From positions 72,876 to 136,875 of the forward strand of contig JBKPDF010000010.1 in the NCBI GenBank assembly GCA_046727735.1: 64,000 nucleotides of DNA, read 5' to 3'. The notes under the pieces were generated by a model. That model was given only the letters and a program-made list of their open reading frames with translations. It had not been told where the DNA came from and did no database searches. Both the position numbers and the translations under genes were made by a program. Positions 32,520 through 40,782 of the stretch are shown here, piece after piece (positions within the stretch are counted from its first letter, which is position 1; each line of letters begins with the position of its first letter). This DNA comes from AP-16 sp046727735 (lineage in GTDB: Bacteria; Pseudomonadota; Alphaproteobacteria; Rhizobiales; Xanthobacteraceae).

Positions 32520-33523
32520 CTCGCCCGCGTGGCGGACGTGCGTTCATCGCGGTTCGGGAGCGGGAGCCAGCAAGCAAAGCGGTGGTCTTCGGCGTCGGCG
32601 CCGGCGAGCGGCGGCGCTTCATAGCGGCAGCGTTCCACCGCGTAGCGGCAGCGCGGAGCAAAGGCGCATCCGGGAATTTTCCGGATCGGATCCGGCGGCC
32701 GGCCCGCAACCGTCGCAAGCGGCGTGTGCGGCGCCGCTTCGAGCCTCGGAATCGCCGCGAGCAGCGCCTGCGTATAAAGCATGCGCATGCTCGTGAACAG
32801 CCGAGCGGTCGGTGCGCGTTCGACCACGCGGCCCGCATACATCACGGCGATCTCGTCGGTGCGTCCGGCCAGCACGCCGAGATCGTGGGTGATGAGAATC
32901 ATCGCCATCTTGCGACGGCGCTGCTCGCGCGCGAGCAGATCGAGGATCTGCGCCTGGATCGTCACGTCGAGTGCCGTCGTCGGCTCGTCGGCGATCAGCA
33001 GTCGGGGCTCGCAGGAGAGCGCGATCGCGATCACGGCACGTTGACGCATCCCGCCGGAAAGTTGGTGCGGATATTGGCGCAGGCGCTGCTCCGGCGCGGC
33101 GATGCCGACGGCGGCGAGCAACTCGGCCGCGCGGCTCCGGGCCGCCGCACCGCTGAGGCCGAGATGTTCGCGCAACGTCTCGACGATCTGGGCGCCGATC
33201 GTCAGTACCGGGTTGAGCGAGGTCATGGGATCCTGGAACACCACCCCAAGCGAGCGTCCGCGCAATTTCCGCAGAAGGCGCGGATCGAGGCGCGTCAGAT
33301 CCTCGCCCTCGAAGCGCACACGGCCGGCAAGGCGCGCGCGCGCCGGCAACAGGCCGAGAATTGCGCGGGACAGCATGGTCTTGTCGCTGCCGGATTCCCC
33401 GGCGATGCCCAGCGTGCGGCCGGCCCTGAGCGTCAGATCGATCCCGTCGACCGCCCGCAGCATGCCGCGGTGGGTCGGCAGATCGACCGAGACGCCTTTG
33501 ACGCATAGCAATGGTGCGGACAT
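32516..33523 (-). CDS. dppD: Dipeptide/oligopeptide ABC transporter ATP-binding protein (DppD/OppD type) with altered Walker A
   Basis: The 335-residue ATPase shows the Q-loop 'VVFQDPMTSLNPVLTIGAQI', signature 'LSGGMRQRAVIAIALSCEPR', Walker B 'LLIADEPTTALDVTIQAQIL' and the C-terminal Cys cluster of the Opp/Dpp family. Its Walker A reads G-E-S-G-S-D-K-T: residue 47 is Asp (codon GAC, plus-strand 33383-33385) where the invariant Gly should be. Asp there would be expected to clash with the ATP phosphates. It overlaps dppC by one nt and dppF by 4 nt. A longer frame to 34192 is only antisense-like shadow inside dppC. Either this ATPase is degenerate or the base is a sequencing error (GGC to GAC). 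Confidence 0.9.
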   Translation of the reverse strand: MSAPLLCVKGVSVDLPTHRGMLRAVDGIDLTLRAGRTLGIAGESGSDKTMLSRAILGLLPARARLAGRVRFEGEDLTRLDPRLLRKLRGRSLGVVFQDPMTSLNPVLTIGAQIVETLREHLGLSGAAARSRAAELLAAVGIAAPEQRLRQYPHQLSGGMRQRAVIAIALSCEPRLLIADEPTTALDVTIQAQILDLLAREQRRRKMAMILITHDLGVLAGRTDEIAVMYAGRVVERAPTARLFTSMRMLYTQALLAAIPRLEAAPHTPLATVAGRPPDPIRKIPGCAFAPRCRYAVERCRYEAPPLAGADAEDHRFACWLPLPNRDERTSATRAS

Positions 33524-34386
33524 CACAGGACGTTCTCGCGTGGATCGGTCATCGCACGCAGCGCATCGCCGATGAGATTGAAGGCGAGCACGGTCAAGAA
33601 CAGCACGCCCGCGGGCAGGAACGCGAGCCATGGCGCGATGTCGAGACTCTCGCGACCTTCCCCGATCATGCTGCCCCAACTCGGAGTCGGCGGCGGAACA
33701 CCCAGTCCCAAGAAGCTCAGCGCGCCCTCGACCACGATCGTGACCGCGACGGCCAGCAGGAAGAAAGCGAGCAGCGGCAGCAGCACGTTCGGCAACAGCT
33801 CGCGCAAAAGAATGCGGGCATGGGTCGCGCCGAGCGCGCGCGCCGCGGTGACGAAGTCGCGTTGCGCGAGCGTGAGCGTCGCCGCCCTCGCCACCCGCGC
33901 GAACGGCGGAATGCTCAAAAACCCGATGGTCACCGCCAGATTGAGCACCGATTGGCCCAGATAGGCGGTGATGGCGAGAACGAGCACGAGCGGCGGGAAC
34001 GCCAGCAGCACGTCCATGCCGGCCATCGCCAACGTTTCGAATTTTCCGCGAAAATAGCCGGCGAGCATGCCGAGCGCCGCGCCGAAGGCAAGGCCGATCA
34101 GCGGGGAGAGGAAGCCGATCGTGAGCGAGGTTCGCGCGCCGAACACGATGCGCGAAAGCATGTCGCGGCCGAGCCCATCGGTGCCGAGCCAATGTTGCGC
34201 GTCGGGCGGCATGCGGCGCGCGAGCATGTCCATCTCGGTCGGGCTCGGGATGGGCAGGAAATTCGCCAGCACGGCGGCGGTCAGCACCAGCGCGATCCAG
34301 GCCGCCGCCGCCCAGAACGTCCGGTTCACCCGTGAGCGCCGGCGCGGCGCGGTCGCGGGATCGGCGATGGCGTCAAGCGCGGCCAT
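33523..34386 (-). CDS. dppC: Dipeptide/oligopeptide ABC transporter permease (DppC type)
   Basis: The 287-residue permease has an N-terminal cytoplasmic tail and helix ('TFWAAAAWIALVLTAAVLAN'), the DppC-typical periplasmic stretch 'HWLGTDGLGRDMLSRIVFGA', the cytoplasmic coupling loop 'AARALGATHARILLRELLPN' (EAA motif), and 'EGALSFLGLGVPPPTPSWGS'. These are characteristic of the second permease of Dpp/Opp importers. The ATG at 34386 overlaps the end of dppB by 14 nt. The open frame runs without a stop into the dppB N-terminus upstream only because dppB carries frameshifts, so the apparent 599-residue fusion is an artefact. Confidence 0.92.
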   Translation of the reverse strand: MAALDAIADPATAPRRRSRVNRTFWAAAAWIALVLTAAVLANFLPIPSPTEMDMLARRMPPDAQHWLGTDGLGRDMLSRIVFGARTSLTIGFLSPLIGLAFGAALGMLAGYFRGKFETLAMAGMDVLLAFPPLVLVLAITAYLGQSVLNLAVTIGFLSIPPFARVARAATLTLAQRDFVTAARALGATHARILLRELLPNVLLPLLAFFLLAVAVTIVVEGALSFLGLGVPPPTPSWGSMIGEGRESLDIAPWLAFLPAGVLFLTVLAFNLIGDALRAMTDPRENVL

Positions 34387-35322
34387 GGCGGATCCTGGGG
34401 TCGAGCACCGCATAAAGCATGTCGACCGCGAAATTGAGCAGCACGAAGCCGACGGCGACGAACAACACCACTCCCTGCAGAATGATGAAATCGCGGGCGT
34501 AGATCGCGCCCACCAGCAGCCGGCCGATGCCGGGCAGGGAAGATCGTCTCCACCACGATCGTGCCGCCGATCAGCCGCCCGATATTGATCCCCGTCACGG
34601 TGACGAGCGTGAGCGAGGAAGGTTTGAGCGCATGCACCAGCAGGATGCGGGCGGGTTTCAGCCCCTTGGCCTTCGCCATGGCGATGTAGTTCTTCCTGTA
34701 GCGTCGCGATCATGTCGCTGCGCAGCACCCGCATCAGCACCGGCCATTCGCCGAGCGCGAGCGTGAGCGCGGGCAGCACGAAGCTGCGCAGGTTTCCGAC
34801 AACGTCCTCCTGCAGCGGCACCCAGCCGGTTGCCGGCAGCACGTTGAGCCGTACCGCGAACAGATAGATCAGCACGATCGCCCACAGGAAGCCCGGGACC
34901 GAGAGCATGCCGAACGCACCTCCGGTCAAGAGCCGATCGAGGCTGCCGCCCTGACGAACCGCACAGAGGATCCCGAGCGGCACGCCGATGAGGAGGCCGG
35001 CGATCTCCGCCATCAGCATCAGCTCGAGCGAGACCGGAAGCCGCGCGCCGATCGCCGCGATCACGGTCTCGCCGGTGCGGAACGAGCGGCCGAGATCACC
35101 CTGCAGGACGCCGCCGAGCCAGTGCAGGTAGCGCCAGGCGATCGGCTGATCGAGTCCCATCTGCTCGCGCAGCGCGGCGAGCTTCTCGGGCGTCGCCTGA
35201 TCGCCCAGGATCGCGACCCCGAGATCGCCCGGCAGCAGCGACGCGATCAGGAACGTGAGCAAGGTGACGGCCAGCAGCACCGGCAAGAGATGCAGCAGCC
35301 GCCGCCCGACATAGCCGAGCAT
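34373..35322 (-). pseudogene. dppB: Dipeptide ABC transporter permease (DppB type), two frameshifts
   Basis: The N-terminal ~205 residues are a normal DppB ('MLGYVGRRLLHLLPVLLAVT', 'PLGILCAVRQGGSLDRLLTG', 'ALGEWPVLMRVLRSDMIATL'). Near 34692-34702 the frame shifts: the family sequence continues as 'YIAMAKAKGLKPARILLVHA' and 'GRLIGGTIVVETIF' in a second frame. Near 34542-34548 it shifts again, to 'LPGIGRLLVGAIYARDFIIL' and 'FAVDMLYAVLDPRIRHGRA' in the third frame, ending at a TGA at 34375-34373. Two indels 150 bp apart break the gene. The second looks like loss of a TC dinucleotide, the first an added base. Real pseudogene or sequencing error; the gene would otherwise be of normal length (~313 residues). 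Confidence 0.85.
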
Positions 35323-35326
35323 TTCG

Positions 35327-36864
35327 CTACTCGAGCCAGGTGTCCGACACGTCGATCACGCCGCTGTAGATCTTGGGCAATCCCTTCAGTCTGCTCTTGG
35401 CGATGGCGTAGTACGTGTTCTGAAACGTCCAGAACCAGATCGCCTCCTTGTTGATGAGCCGGCTGATCGCGCAATAATCGTCGATGCGCAGCTCTTTGTC
35501 GGCGGTGGCGCGCGCGTGCTCGAGGAGCCGGTCGAGCTCCGGATCGGAATAATTGGCGAGCGCCACCGGGCTCCCGGTGTGGAAATTGGCGTACATTTGC
35601 ACGTCCGGATCGGCGAGATCGATGATGCGCCACGGCGTGAGCTGGAACTGGCGCGAGAACGCGCGCGTCACGATCGAAGTCTGGTCGACTTGCTCGATGT
35701 CCATGTCGGCCCCGACCTGTTTCCAGAATTGCTGCAGCACCTGGCCGTTGGCGCGGCCGCGCGGGGTCGCGGTGACCAGCATCCTGAACGCGACGGGCTT
35801 GCCGTATTCCTGGATCAGCTGCCGCGCTCGGGCCGGATCATAAGGCAGCGCGCCGTCGTCCTTGCACCTGACCCAGGAGCCTTCGCCGTACGGGTTGGCA
35901 GCCGGCTTGGCCAAGCCGTTGGTGACGACCTGCGACCACTTGTTGCGGTCGATCGCCATCACCAAAGCCTGCCGGACGCGGGCGTCGTCGAACGGCGGCG
36001 TCTTGGTGTTGAACGCGTAAACCGTGGCGCCCGACCCGGTATAGCTGTGCACGGTGAAACGCGGATCGCTCTTCGCCCGCAGGATGTTGTCGGCGTCGAA
36101 TTCGTCATCCCAGACGAGGTCGGACTCACCCGATTGCAGGCTCGCGAACCTCGCCTGTGCGTCGGGCAGCGGCCGCAGCACCACGCGATCGAGATGGGGA
36201 TGACCCTTGTTCCAGTAATCGGGATTGCGTTCGAGCACGAGACGGTCGCCCGCGAGCCAGGATTTCAGCACGAACGGCCCGGTGCCGACGGGATTGCGAT
36301 TGTAATCGTCGCCGAGCTTCTGCATCGCCGTCGGAGAGTGGATGGGTTGTTCACCGCCGCGGGCGCGATCACGGCGGGGTGGTCGACCGCGGGGTCGCGC
36401 AGATGGAACACCACGGTGAGATCGTCGACCGCTTCCACCTTCTCGGTGCTCTGGATGTAGAAAGCGCAGCGGCAATGGTTGTTCGGGTCCTTCTGCCGCA
36501 TGATGTTGAAAGCCACCGCCTGGGCATTGAACGGCGTGCCGTCGTGGAATTTCACGCCGGGCCGCAGCTTGTACATCCAGGTCTTGTAATCGTTGGAATG
36601 GGTCCAAGATTCCGCGAGCTTCGGCACCGCTTTGCCGCTGTCGTCGATCGCGGTCAGCGTATCGAAGAGGAGCGCCGCGGCCATCTCCGCGGCCGTGTCG
36701 TAGACGCCGACCTTGATCGGGTCGAGGCCGGGAATGTCGAGCTCGAGCCCGACCGTGATGCTGCCGCCCTGCTTCTGCGCTGCCGCGGCCGAAGCGAGCA
36801 TGGTAACCGCACCCGCGACAAGCGCGGCGCGCGCGGTCGCGCGCATCAAGGTTCCGATTGTCAT
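35327..36864 (-). pseudogene. Peptide/nickel-type substrate-binding protein (SBP_bac_5), one frameshift
   Basis: The start at 36864 has GGGAGGAGC upstream and opens with a signal peptide ('ARAALVAGAVTMLASAAAAQ'). Then comes the family-5 binding-protein fold: 'LDPIKVGVYDTAAEMAAALL', 'WMYKLRPGVKFHDGTPFNAQ'. Near 36342-36347, after 'VIAPAAVNNP', the frame is lost; the continuing frame resumes with 'IHSPTAMQKLGDDYNRNPVG' and runs normally through 'GTGPFVLKSWLAGDRLVLER' to the stop at 35327. One missing C in a run (CCCC to CCC) would explain it. The repaired protein, ~512 residues, is a periplasmic peptide or glutathione-type binder feeding DppBC. It is the first gene of the operon, 4 bp before dppB. 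Confidence 0.85.
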
Positions 36865-37038
36865 GACAGCTCCTCCCGATCGCGCGGCAATCATCGCGCC
36901 GGCGTCGTTGGCCGGCATCTTAGCGCCGGAGCTTTTCGGCTTGTAGCCCGAATGGCTCTTCTACCCGGCGCAAGCGGCGGCCAAGCGGGTGCGAAGTTCG
37001 CTGCCGCAGATCCCGCAATCGTGCTTCGGTTTTCCGGG

Positions 37039-37881
37039 CTATGGATGGGCTTTGGCGGCCCTGGCTGCTCGCGCGGCGCGACGCTTCATCAAGGACCAAT
37101 AGGATACCGGCAGCATCCGCGCGATCCAATCGAGCCGGACCGCATCGCGGCCGAAGAGGATGCGTGCTTGCCGGCGCTCGATGCCTTGCACGATGCGCGC
37201 GGCCGCCTGCTGCGGAGTCGAGCCGGTCATCCGATCGAAATTCGCGATCCGTTCCGCCGCCTCGTTCGGGTCCACGGCGGCGGCGACGCGTGCATTGCGC
37301 GCAATCGCGGTTTTGACATAGCCCGGATGCACGACGGACACCCCGACGCCCGTATCCTCGAGCTCGTGCATCAGCGCCTCGGAAAAGCCGCGGACCGCGA
37401 ATTTCGCCGCCGCATAGGCGGTCTGGCCCGCCGGCGCCACGATGCCGAAAATGCTGGATAGGTTGACGATCTGCGCGACCGGTTCGCGCCGCAATACCGG
37501 CACGAAGGCCCGGCACATCCGCACCGTGCCCCAGAAATTGATGGCGAACAGCCACTCCATGTCGGCGAGATCGATCTCGTCGAAGCGCCCGAGCAGCGCC
37601 ACCCCGGCATTGTTGACGAGAACGCTCGCCCGGCCGTGTGCGGCGAGCACCGCCGCGCGCAAACCCTCCGGCGCGGCGGGATTCGCGACGTCCGCCGTAT
37701 GCTCGCTGACCGCAACCCCCGATTTGCGCGCCGCTGTTGCGACTGCGGCGAGTGCCTCCCTGTCGCGATCGATCAGCGCCAGATGACAGGCGCGGGAAGC
37801 AAGCTCACGTGCGAGCGCGGCGCCGATGCCCCGGGCCGCGCCCGTTACGACGGCTACGCCGCCGCGCAGCGGAAATGGCAT
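37039..37881 (-). CDS. Short-chain dehydrogenase/reductase
   Basis: A 280-residue classical SDR: cofactor motif 'VAVVTGAARGIGAALARELA' (TGxxxGxG), 'LVNNAGVALLGRFDEIDLAD' (NNAG), catalytic Ser in 'QIVNLSSIFGIVAPAGQTAY' and the Tyr-x3-Lys pair in 'AYAAAKFAVRGFSEAL'. 'LALIDRDREAL' has an Asp after beta-2, which suggests NAD rather than NADP. A C-terminal basic extension (~residues 240-280) resembles SDRs associated with membranes or fatty-acyl groups. Start at 37881 with GGGGA about ten nt upstream. The substrate is unknown, and it stands alone between the peptide transporter and a glycosyltransferase. Confidence 0.9.
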   Translation of the reverse strand: MPFPLRGGVAVVTGAARGIGAALARELASRACHLALIDRDREALAAVATAARKSGVAVSEHTADVANPAAPEGLRAAVLAAHGRASVLVNNAGVALLGRFDEIDLADMEWLFAINFWGTVRMCRAFVPVLRREPVAQIVNLSSIFGIVAPAGQTAYAAAKFAVRGFSEALMHELEDTGVGVSVVHPGYVKTAIARNARVAAAVDPNEAAERIANFDRMTGSTPQQAAARIVQGIERRQARILFGRDAVRLDWIARMLPVSYWSLMKRRAARAARAAKAHP

Positions 37882-38070
37882 GGCTTGCAATCCCCCTGCT
37901 CCCGAAGCGAGCGGCACACACCGCCGCGCCTTGCGGGCAGGTTAGCATGTCGGTCGAACTTGGCGCCTGCCCGGGCCTTCGTCGCGTCACCGGCTATGCG
38001 TTGACGAAAGCATGTCGGCTTGTCACACCGGCATTCGGCAGCCCTCCAGCCCGGAACCGGCCTCCGCTCC

Positions 38071-39156
38071 ATGCGAATCCTGCAGATTCACTCCGGGATC
38101 AACTTGAATGGCGCCGTCCGTTACGCGGCGCTGGTTTCCCGACTGCTGGCGTTGCGCGGGCATGAAATCGTGATTCTGCAGCGGCCGGACGTGGATCTGA
38201 GCTCGGTCGTAGCGCTGCCGGGCAATATCGAAGTCGAGCTCTCTTCCTTGCGGCGGCTGCCGGGCGAAGTCCAGCGCATTGCCCGGGTCTGCCGGGAGCG
38301 GCGCATCGACGTCATTCACACGCACAAGAGCAGCGCGCACGCGTTTGGAGCGCTGCTTCGGCTGTTCTATCGCCTGCCGTGTGTCGCGACCGCGCACAGC
38401 CTGAACTGGCAGGTGCACTGGGCCGTGAACGATCGGGTCGTGTGCCACAACGAGGAATCCATGCGCTTCATGCACCATTGGAATCTCGTGCCGTGGCGCA
38501 AGCTGCGGAAGGTGCCGGCCTTTGTCGAGGAATCCTATCTCGGCGCCGCCGCAGAGGGGCCGGACGCCACGCGTCGGCGCCTGAATATCCCGCAGGGCCG
38601 CAAGGTCCTGGTCACGGTCGGCAATGTCGAGCGCCGCAAGGGGATTGCCGACATCGTCGAGGCGATGCCGGCGGTATCGGCCGCCGGCATCGATGCCTGC
38701 GTGATCGTCGCCGGCTGGTTCCACAGCCTCGGCTACCGTGCCGAGGTCGAGACGCGCGCCCGTGCGCTCGGGATCCAGGACCGGGTGATCTGGCTCGAGC
38801 GCGCCTCGGACCGCGACATCGGCCATCTGCTGCGCGCTGCGGACCTTTACGTGCAAGCCTCTCGCGTCGAGACCGGGCCCCTCGTCGTGCTGGAAGCGAT
38901 GGCGCTCGGTCTGCCGGTCGTGGGGACGATCTGCGGCTCGATGCCAGATTTCATCGCGCCCGGCCTCACCGGAGAGCTGGTGCCGCCCGGCAATCCGAAG
39001 GCGCTCGGTCAAGCCATCGCGCGTGTGCTCGGCGATCCGGTGCGCGCAACCGCCATGGGGTGCGCGGGCCGGGCACGCTTCGCCGCGGAGTTCAGCGCCG
39101 AGGTGAACGTGCCGAAGCTCGAGGCGATCCTCGCCGAAACCGCCGGGCAGAACTAG
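38071..39156 (+). CDS. Glycosyltransferase family 4-like
   Basis: A 361-residue GT-B-fold enzyme. The N-terminal acceptor domain starts 'MRILQIHSGINLNGAVRYAA' (the G-N-G loop), with 'IDVIHTHKSSAHAFGALLRL'. The C-terminal nucleotide-sugar domain starts at 'KVLVTVGNVERRKGIADIVE' and contains the E-x7-E motif in 'SRVETGPLVVLEAMALGLPV'. GT4 enzymes use activated sugars with retention to build LPS, exopolysaccharide or glycolipids. No other polysaccharide genes are adjacent, so the acceptor cannot be predicted. The ATG at 38071 is the Met at the start of the fold. Confidence 0.88.
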   Translation: MRILQIHSGINLNGAVRYAALVSRLLALRGHEIVILQRPDVDLSSVVALPGNIEVELSSLRRLPGEVQRIARVCRERRIDVIHTHKSSAHAFGALLRLFYRLPCVATAHSLNWQVHWAVNDRVVCHNEESMRFMHHWNLVPWRKLRKVPAFVEESYLGAAAEGPDATRRRLNIPQGRKVLVTVGNVERRKGIADIVEAMPAVSAAGIDACVIVAGWFHSLGYRAEVETRARALGIQDRVIWLERASDRDIGHLLRAADLYVQASRVETGPLVVLEAMALGLPVVGTICGSMPDFIAPGLTGELVPPGNPKALGQAIARVLGDPVRATAMGCAGRARFAAEFSAEVNVPKLEAILAETAGQN

Positions 39157-39157
39157 C

Positions 39158-39556
39158 TCAAGCCGCCTTCCGCTGGCCTGCCGGATGCGGCATGCAGCCG
39201 ATCAATGCCTTGAGGCAGCGGTCGAGATCGGCTTCCCCGAACGGTTTCCTGAGCACCGGTACGTGCGCAAACCGCTCTTCGATCGCACCGTCCCAGGCGG
39301 TGACGAAGGCGAACGGTACCCCGTCGGCTTCGAGCCGCTCCGCGACCCCATAGACGGTTTCGCCGCCGGTCAGCTTCACATCGAGCAGCGCGGCATCGCA
39401 GGACGCGGTTTGGATGAGCGCGAGCGCATCGCGGATGCTCGCGGCTGGGCCGAGCACGCTGCCGCCGTTACGGCGAACCGCATCCTCCATTTCCAGGGCA
39501 ATAAGGGAATAATCCTCTACAATGAGGATCGTGAAATCCCGCGCACACGCGCGCAT
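39158..39556 (-). CDS. Single-domain response regulator (receiver only)
   Basis: The 132-residue protein is a lone REC domain: acidic pair E14-D15 in 'ILIVEDYSLIALEMED', phospho-acceptor D59 in 'DAALLDVKLTGG', the switch Thr in 'PFAFVTAWDGA' and the conserved Lys in 'VPVLRKPFGEADL'. No output domain follows, so it acts by binding a partner or as a phosphate sink. The start at 39556 is backed by GGGGAGG six nt upstream. No histidine kinase is near. It converges on the glycosyltransferase gene (1-bp gap). The sequence resembles the single receivers common in Bradyrhizobium-type genomes. Confidence 0.9.
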   Translation of the reverse strand: MRACARDFTILIVEDYSLIALEMEDAVRRNGGSVLGPAASIRDALALIQTASCDAALLDVKLTGGETVYGVAERLEADGVPFAFVTAWDGAIEERFAHVPVLRKPFGEADLDRCLKALIGCMPHPAGQRKAA

Positions 39557-39901
39557 GGCCGCCTCCCCAGCCGCCCATATTTTCGCGCTTCCGCCGACGA
39601 GCAGTCGGCAGGCCGCTGTTGTTTTTCGGAGCGGTCTCGATCAACGTACTTTGCCCTCGGAACTCGCCAGAGTCGAGTCGATTCGCGAGTCGCGAGGACG
39701 AAACTGCGTCCAAAAACGATCACATCGCGGTGTGCGTTTGCCTCGAGACCAACGCCGCCTGGTCATCGCCCGATCGATCGGCGGCTCAGATCGGGGAACG
39801 CCGGACGTAGTGTTCGGCCGCAGCGGCACGCGAACGCTCAGGAACGGATTGCCCGAATCAGCGTTCTGGGTTCAAGTCGCGTAGCGGCGGAGGTTACTCG
39901 C
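39557..39901. other. Intergenic region with EcfG-type promoter
   Basis: 345 bp between the divergent receiver gene and the 67-residue gene. No credible gene is seen. The only recognisable elements are the promoter motif at 39841-39865 and the two flanking ribosome sites. Confidence 0.5.
39841..39865 (+). promoter_or_regulatory. Perfect EcfG-type general stress promoter
   Basis: GGAAC (39841-39845), 16 nt, CGTT (39862-39865) is an exact match to the EcfG/SigT promoter of the alphaproteobacterial general stress response. It is 37 nt upstream of the small gene at 39902, a normal spacing for a short leader carrying GGAGG. Confidence 0.65.
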
Positions 39902-40105
39902 TTGAGTAGACCCGACTACTATCGCCAGCACGCGCAGGAATGTCTGCGGCTGGCCAACGAAACCCTCGAATCCAGCACGAAGGCGGTCCTGATCGATATG
40001 GCGCAGGCCTGGATCAAGCTCGCCGACCAGGCGCAGAGAAACCGGCGTTTCGACCTCGTTCAGGCGGTGCCCGTCCGACCAATTCCGGCCGGATCGCACG
40101 GCTGA
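39902..40105 (+). CDS. Small helical protein (67 aa), probably stress-induced
   Basis: A TTG at 39902 with a perfect GGAGG eight nt upstream opens a 67-residue protein: 'RPDYYRQHAQECLRLANETL', '..KAVLIDMAQAWIKLADQA', then a basic tail. It is two amphipathic helices with one Cys. The same pattern is seen in the frameshifted gene at 30832 and the protein at 31074-31337, so the window holds three members of one family. Such proteins are frequent in Rhizobiales genomes and have no known function. The perfect EcfG-type promoter directly upstream suggests induction in the general stress response. The longer in-frame reading from 39185 runs antisense to the receiver gene and is rejected. Confidence 0.75.
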   Translation: MSRPDYYRQHAQECLRLANETLESSTKAVLIDMAQAWIKLADQAQRNRRFDLVQAVPVRPIPAGSHG

Positions 40106-40286
40106 GCCGCTCCGCGCCACTCTTCGCGGCCCCCCGCGCTGCCGCGGGGCGCGGAATGGCGCCGGGAGTGTGAAGGCCTCGAAATTCCAGGACGCCCCTC
40201 GACCCCCTCCTGCGCCTGGCCTTGCTTCACTTGTGGGCGGCGCGCATGCTGGCCCTCCGATCGGAGGCCAACATTGCGAGGCGATC

Positions 40287-40721
40287 ATGGCTGAGGCCAA
40301 AAGCTACCAGGGCAGCTGTTTTTGCGGTGCCGTCAAATTCACCGTAATCGGCGAACCCGCCGGCATGGGCTATTGTCACTGCGATTCTTGCCGGCATTGG
40401 TCGGCCGGTCCCGTCAACGCCTTCACGCTGTGGAATCCGCAAAGCCTCCGGATCACGCGGGGGGCCGACAACATCGGCACCTACAACAAGACGCCGACGA
40501 GTTACCGCAAATGGTGCAAGACCTGCGGTGGGCATCTGTTCACCGATCACCCCCCGCTCGGGCTCGTCGACGTCTATGCGGCGGTCATTCCGGACCTGGC
40601 GTTCAAGCCTGGCCTGCACGTGAACTACGCGGAGACCGTGCTGCACCTGCGCGACGGCCTGCCGAAAATGAAGGATTTTCCGAAGGAATTCGGCGGCTCG
40701 GGCGAGCAAGTCCGGGAATAG
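40287..40721 (+). CDS. GFA-family (glutathione-dependent formaldehyde-activating-like) protein
   Basis: The 144-residue protein carries the zinc-binding Cys set of the GFA fold: C-x-C in 'YQGSCFCGAVKFTVIG', 'GYCHCDSCRHWSAGPVNAFT' and C-x2-C in 'YRKWCKTCGGHLFTDHPPLG'. Gfa itself was reported to speed the addition of formaldehyde to glutathione, but most family members are uncharacterised, so the name does not prove formaldehyde metabolism. No formaldehyde or methanol genes are near. The ATG at 40287 has GAGG six nt upstream; the upstream frame is not protein-like. Confidence 0.88.
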   Translation: MAEAKSYQGSCFCGAVKFTVIGEPAGMGYCHCDSCRHWSAGPVNAFTLWNPQSLRITRGADNIGTYNKTPTSYRKWCKTCGGHLFTDHPPLGLVDVYAAVIPDLAFKPGLHVNYAETVLHLRDGLPKMKDFPKEFGGSGEQVRE

Positions 40722-40782
40722 GCGGTGCGCGCCTGCGCGCTCAGGCAACGGCGCCCCGATCCGGGAGAGACACAAAGGGGAC

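Noticed and set aside
33523..35322. A single 599-codon permease fusion (DppB-DppC)
   Set aside because: The middle ~110 residues are not protein-like, and the true DppB continues in two other frames; the fusion arises because frameshifts leave the reading open into dppC.
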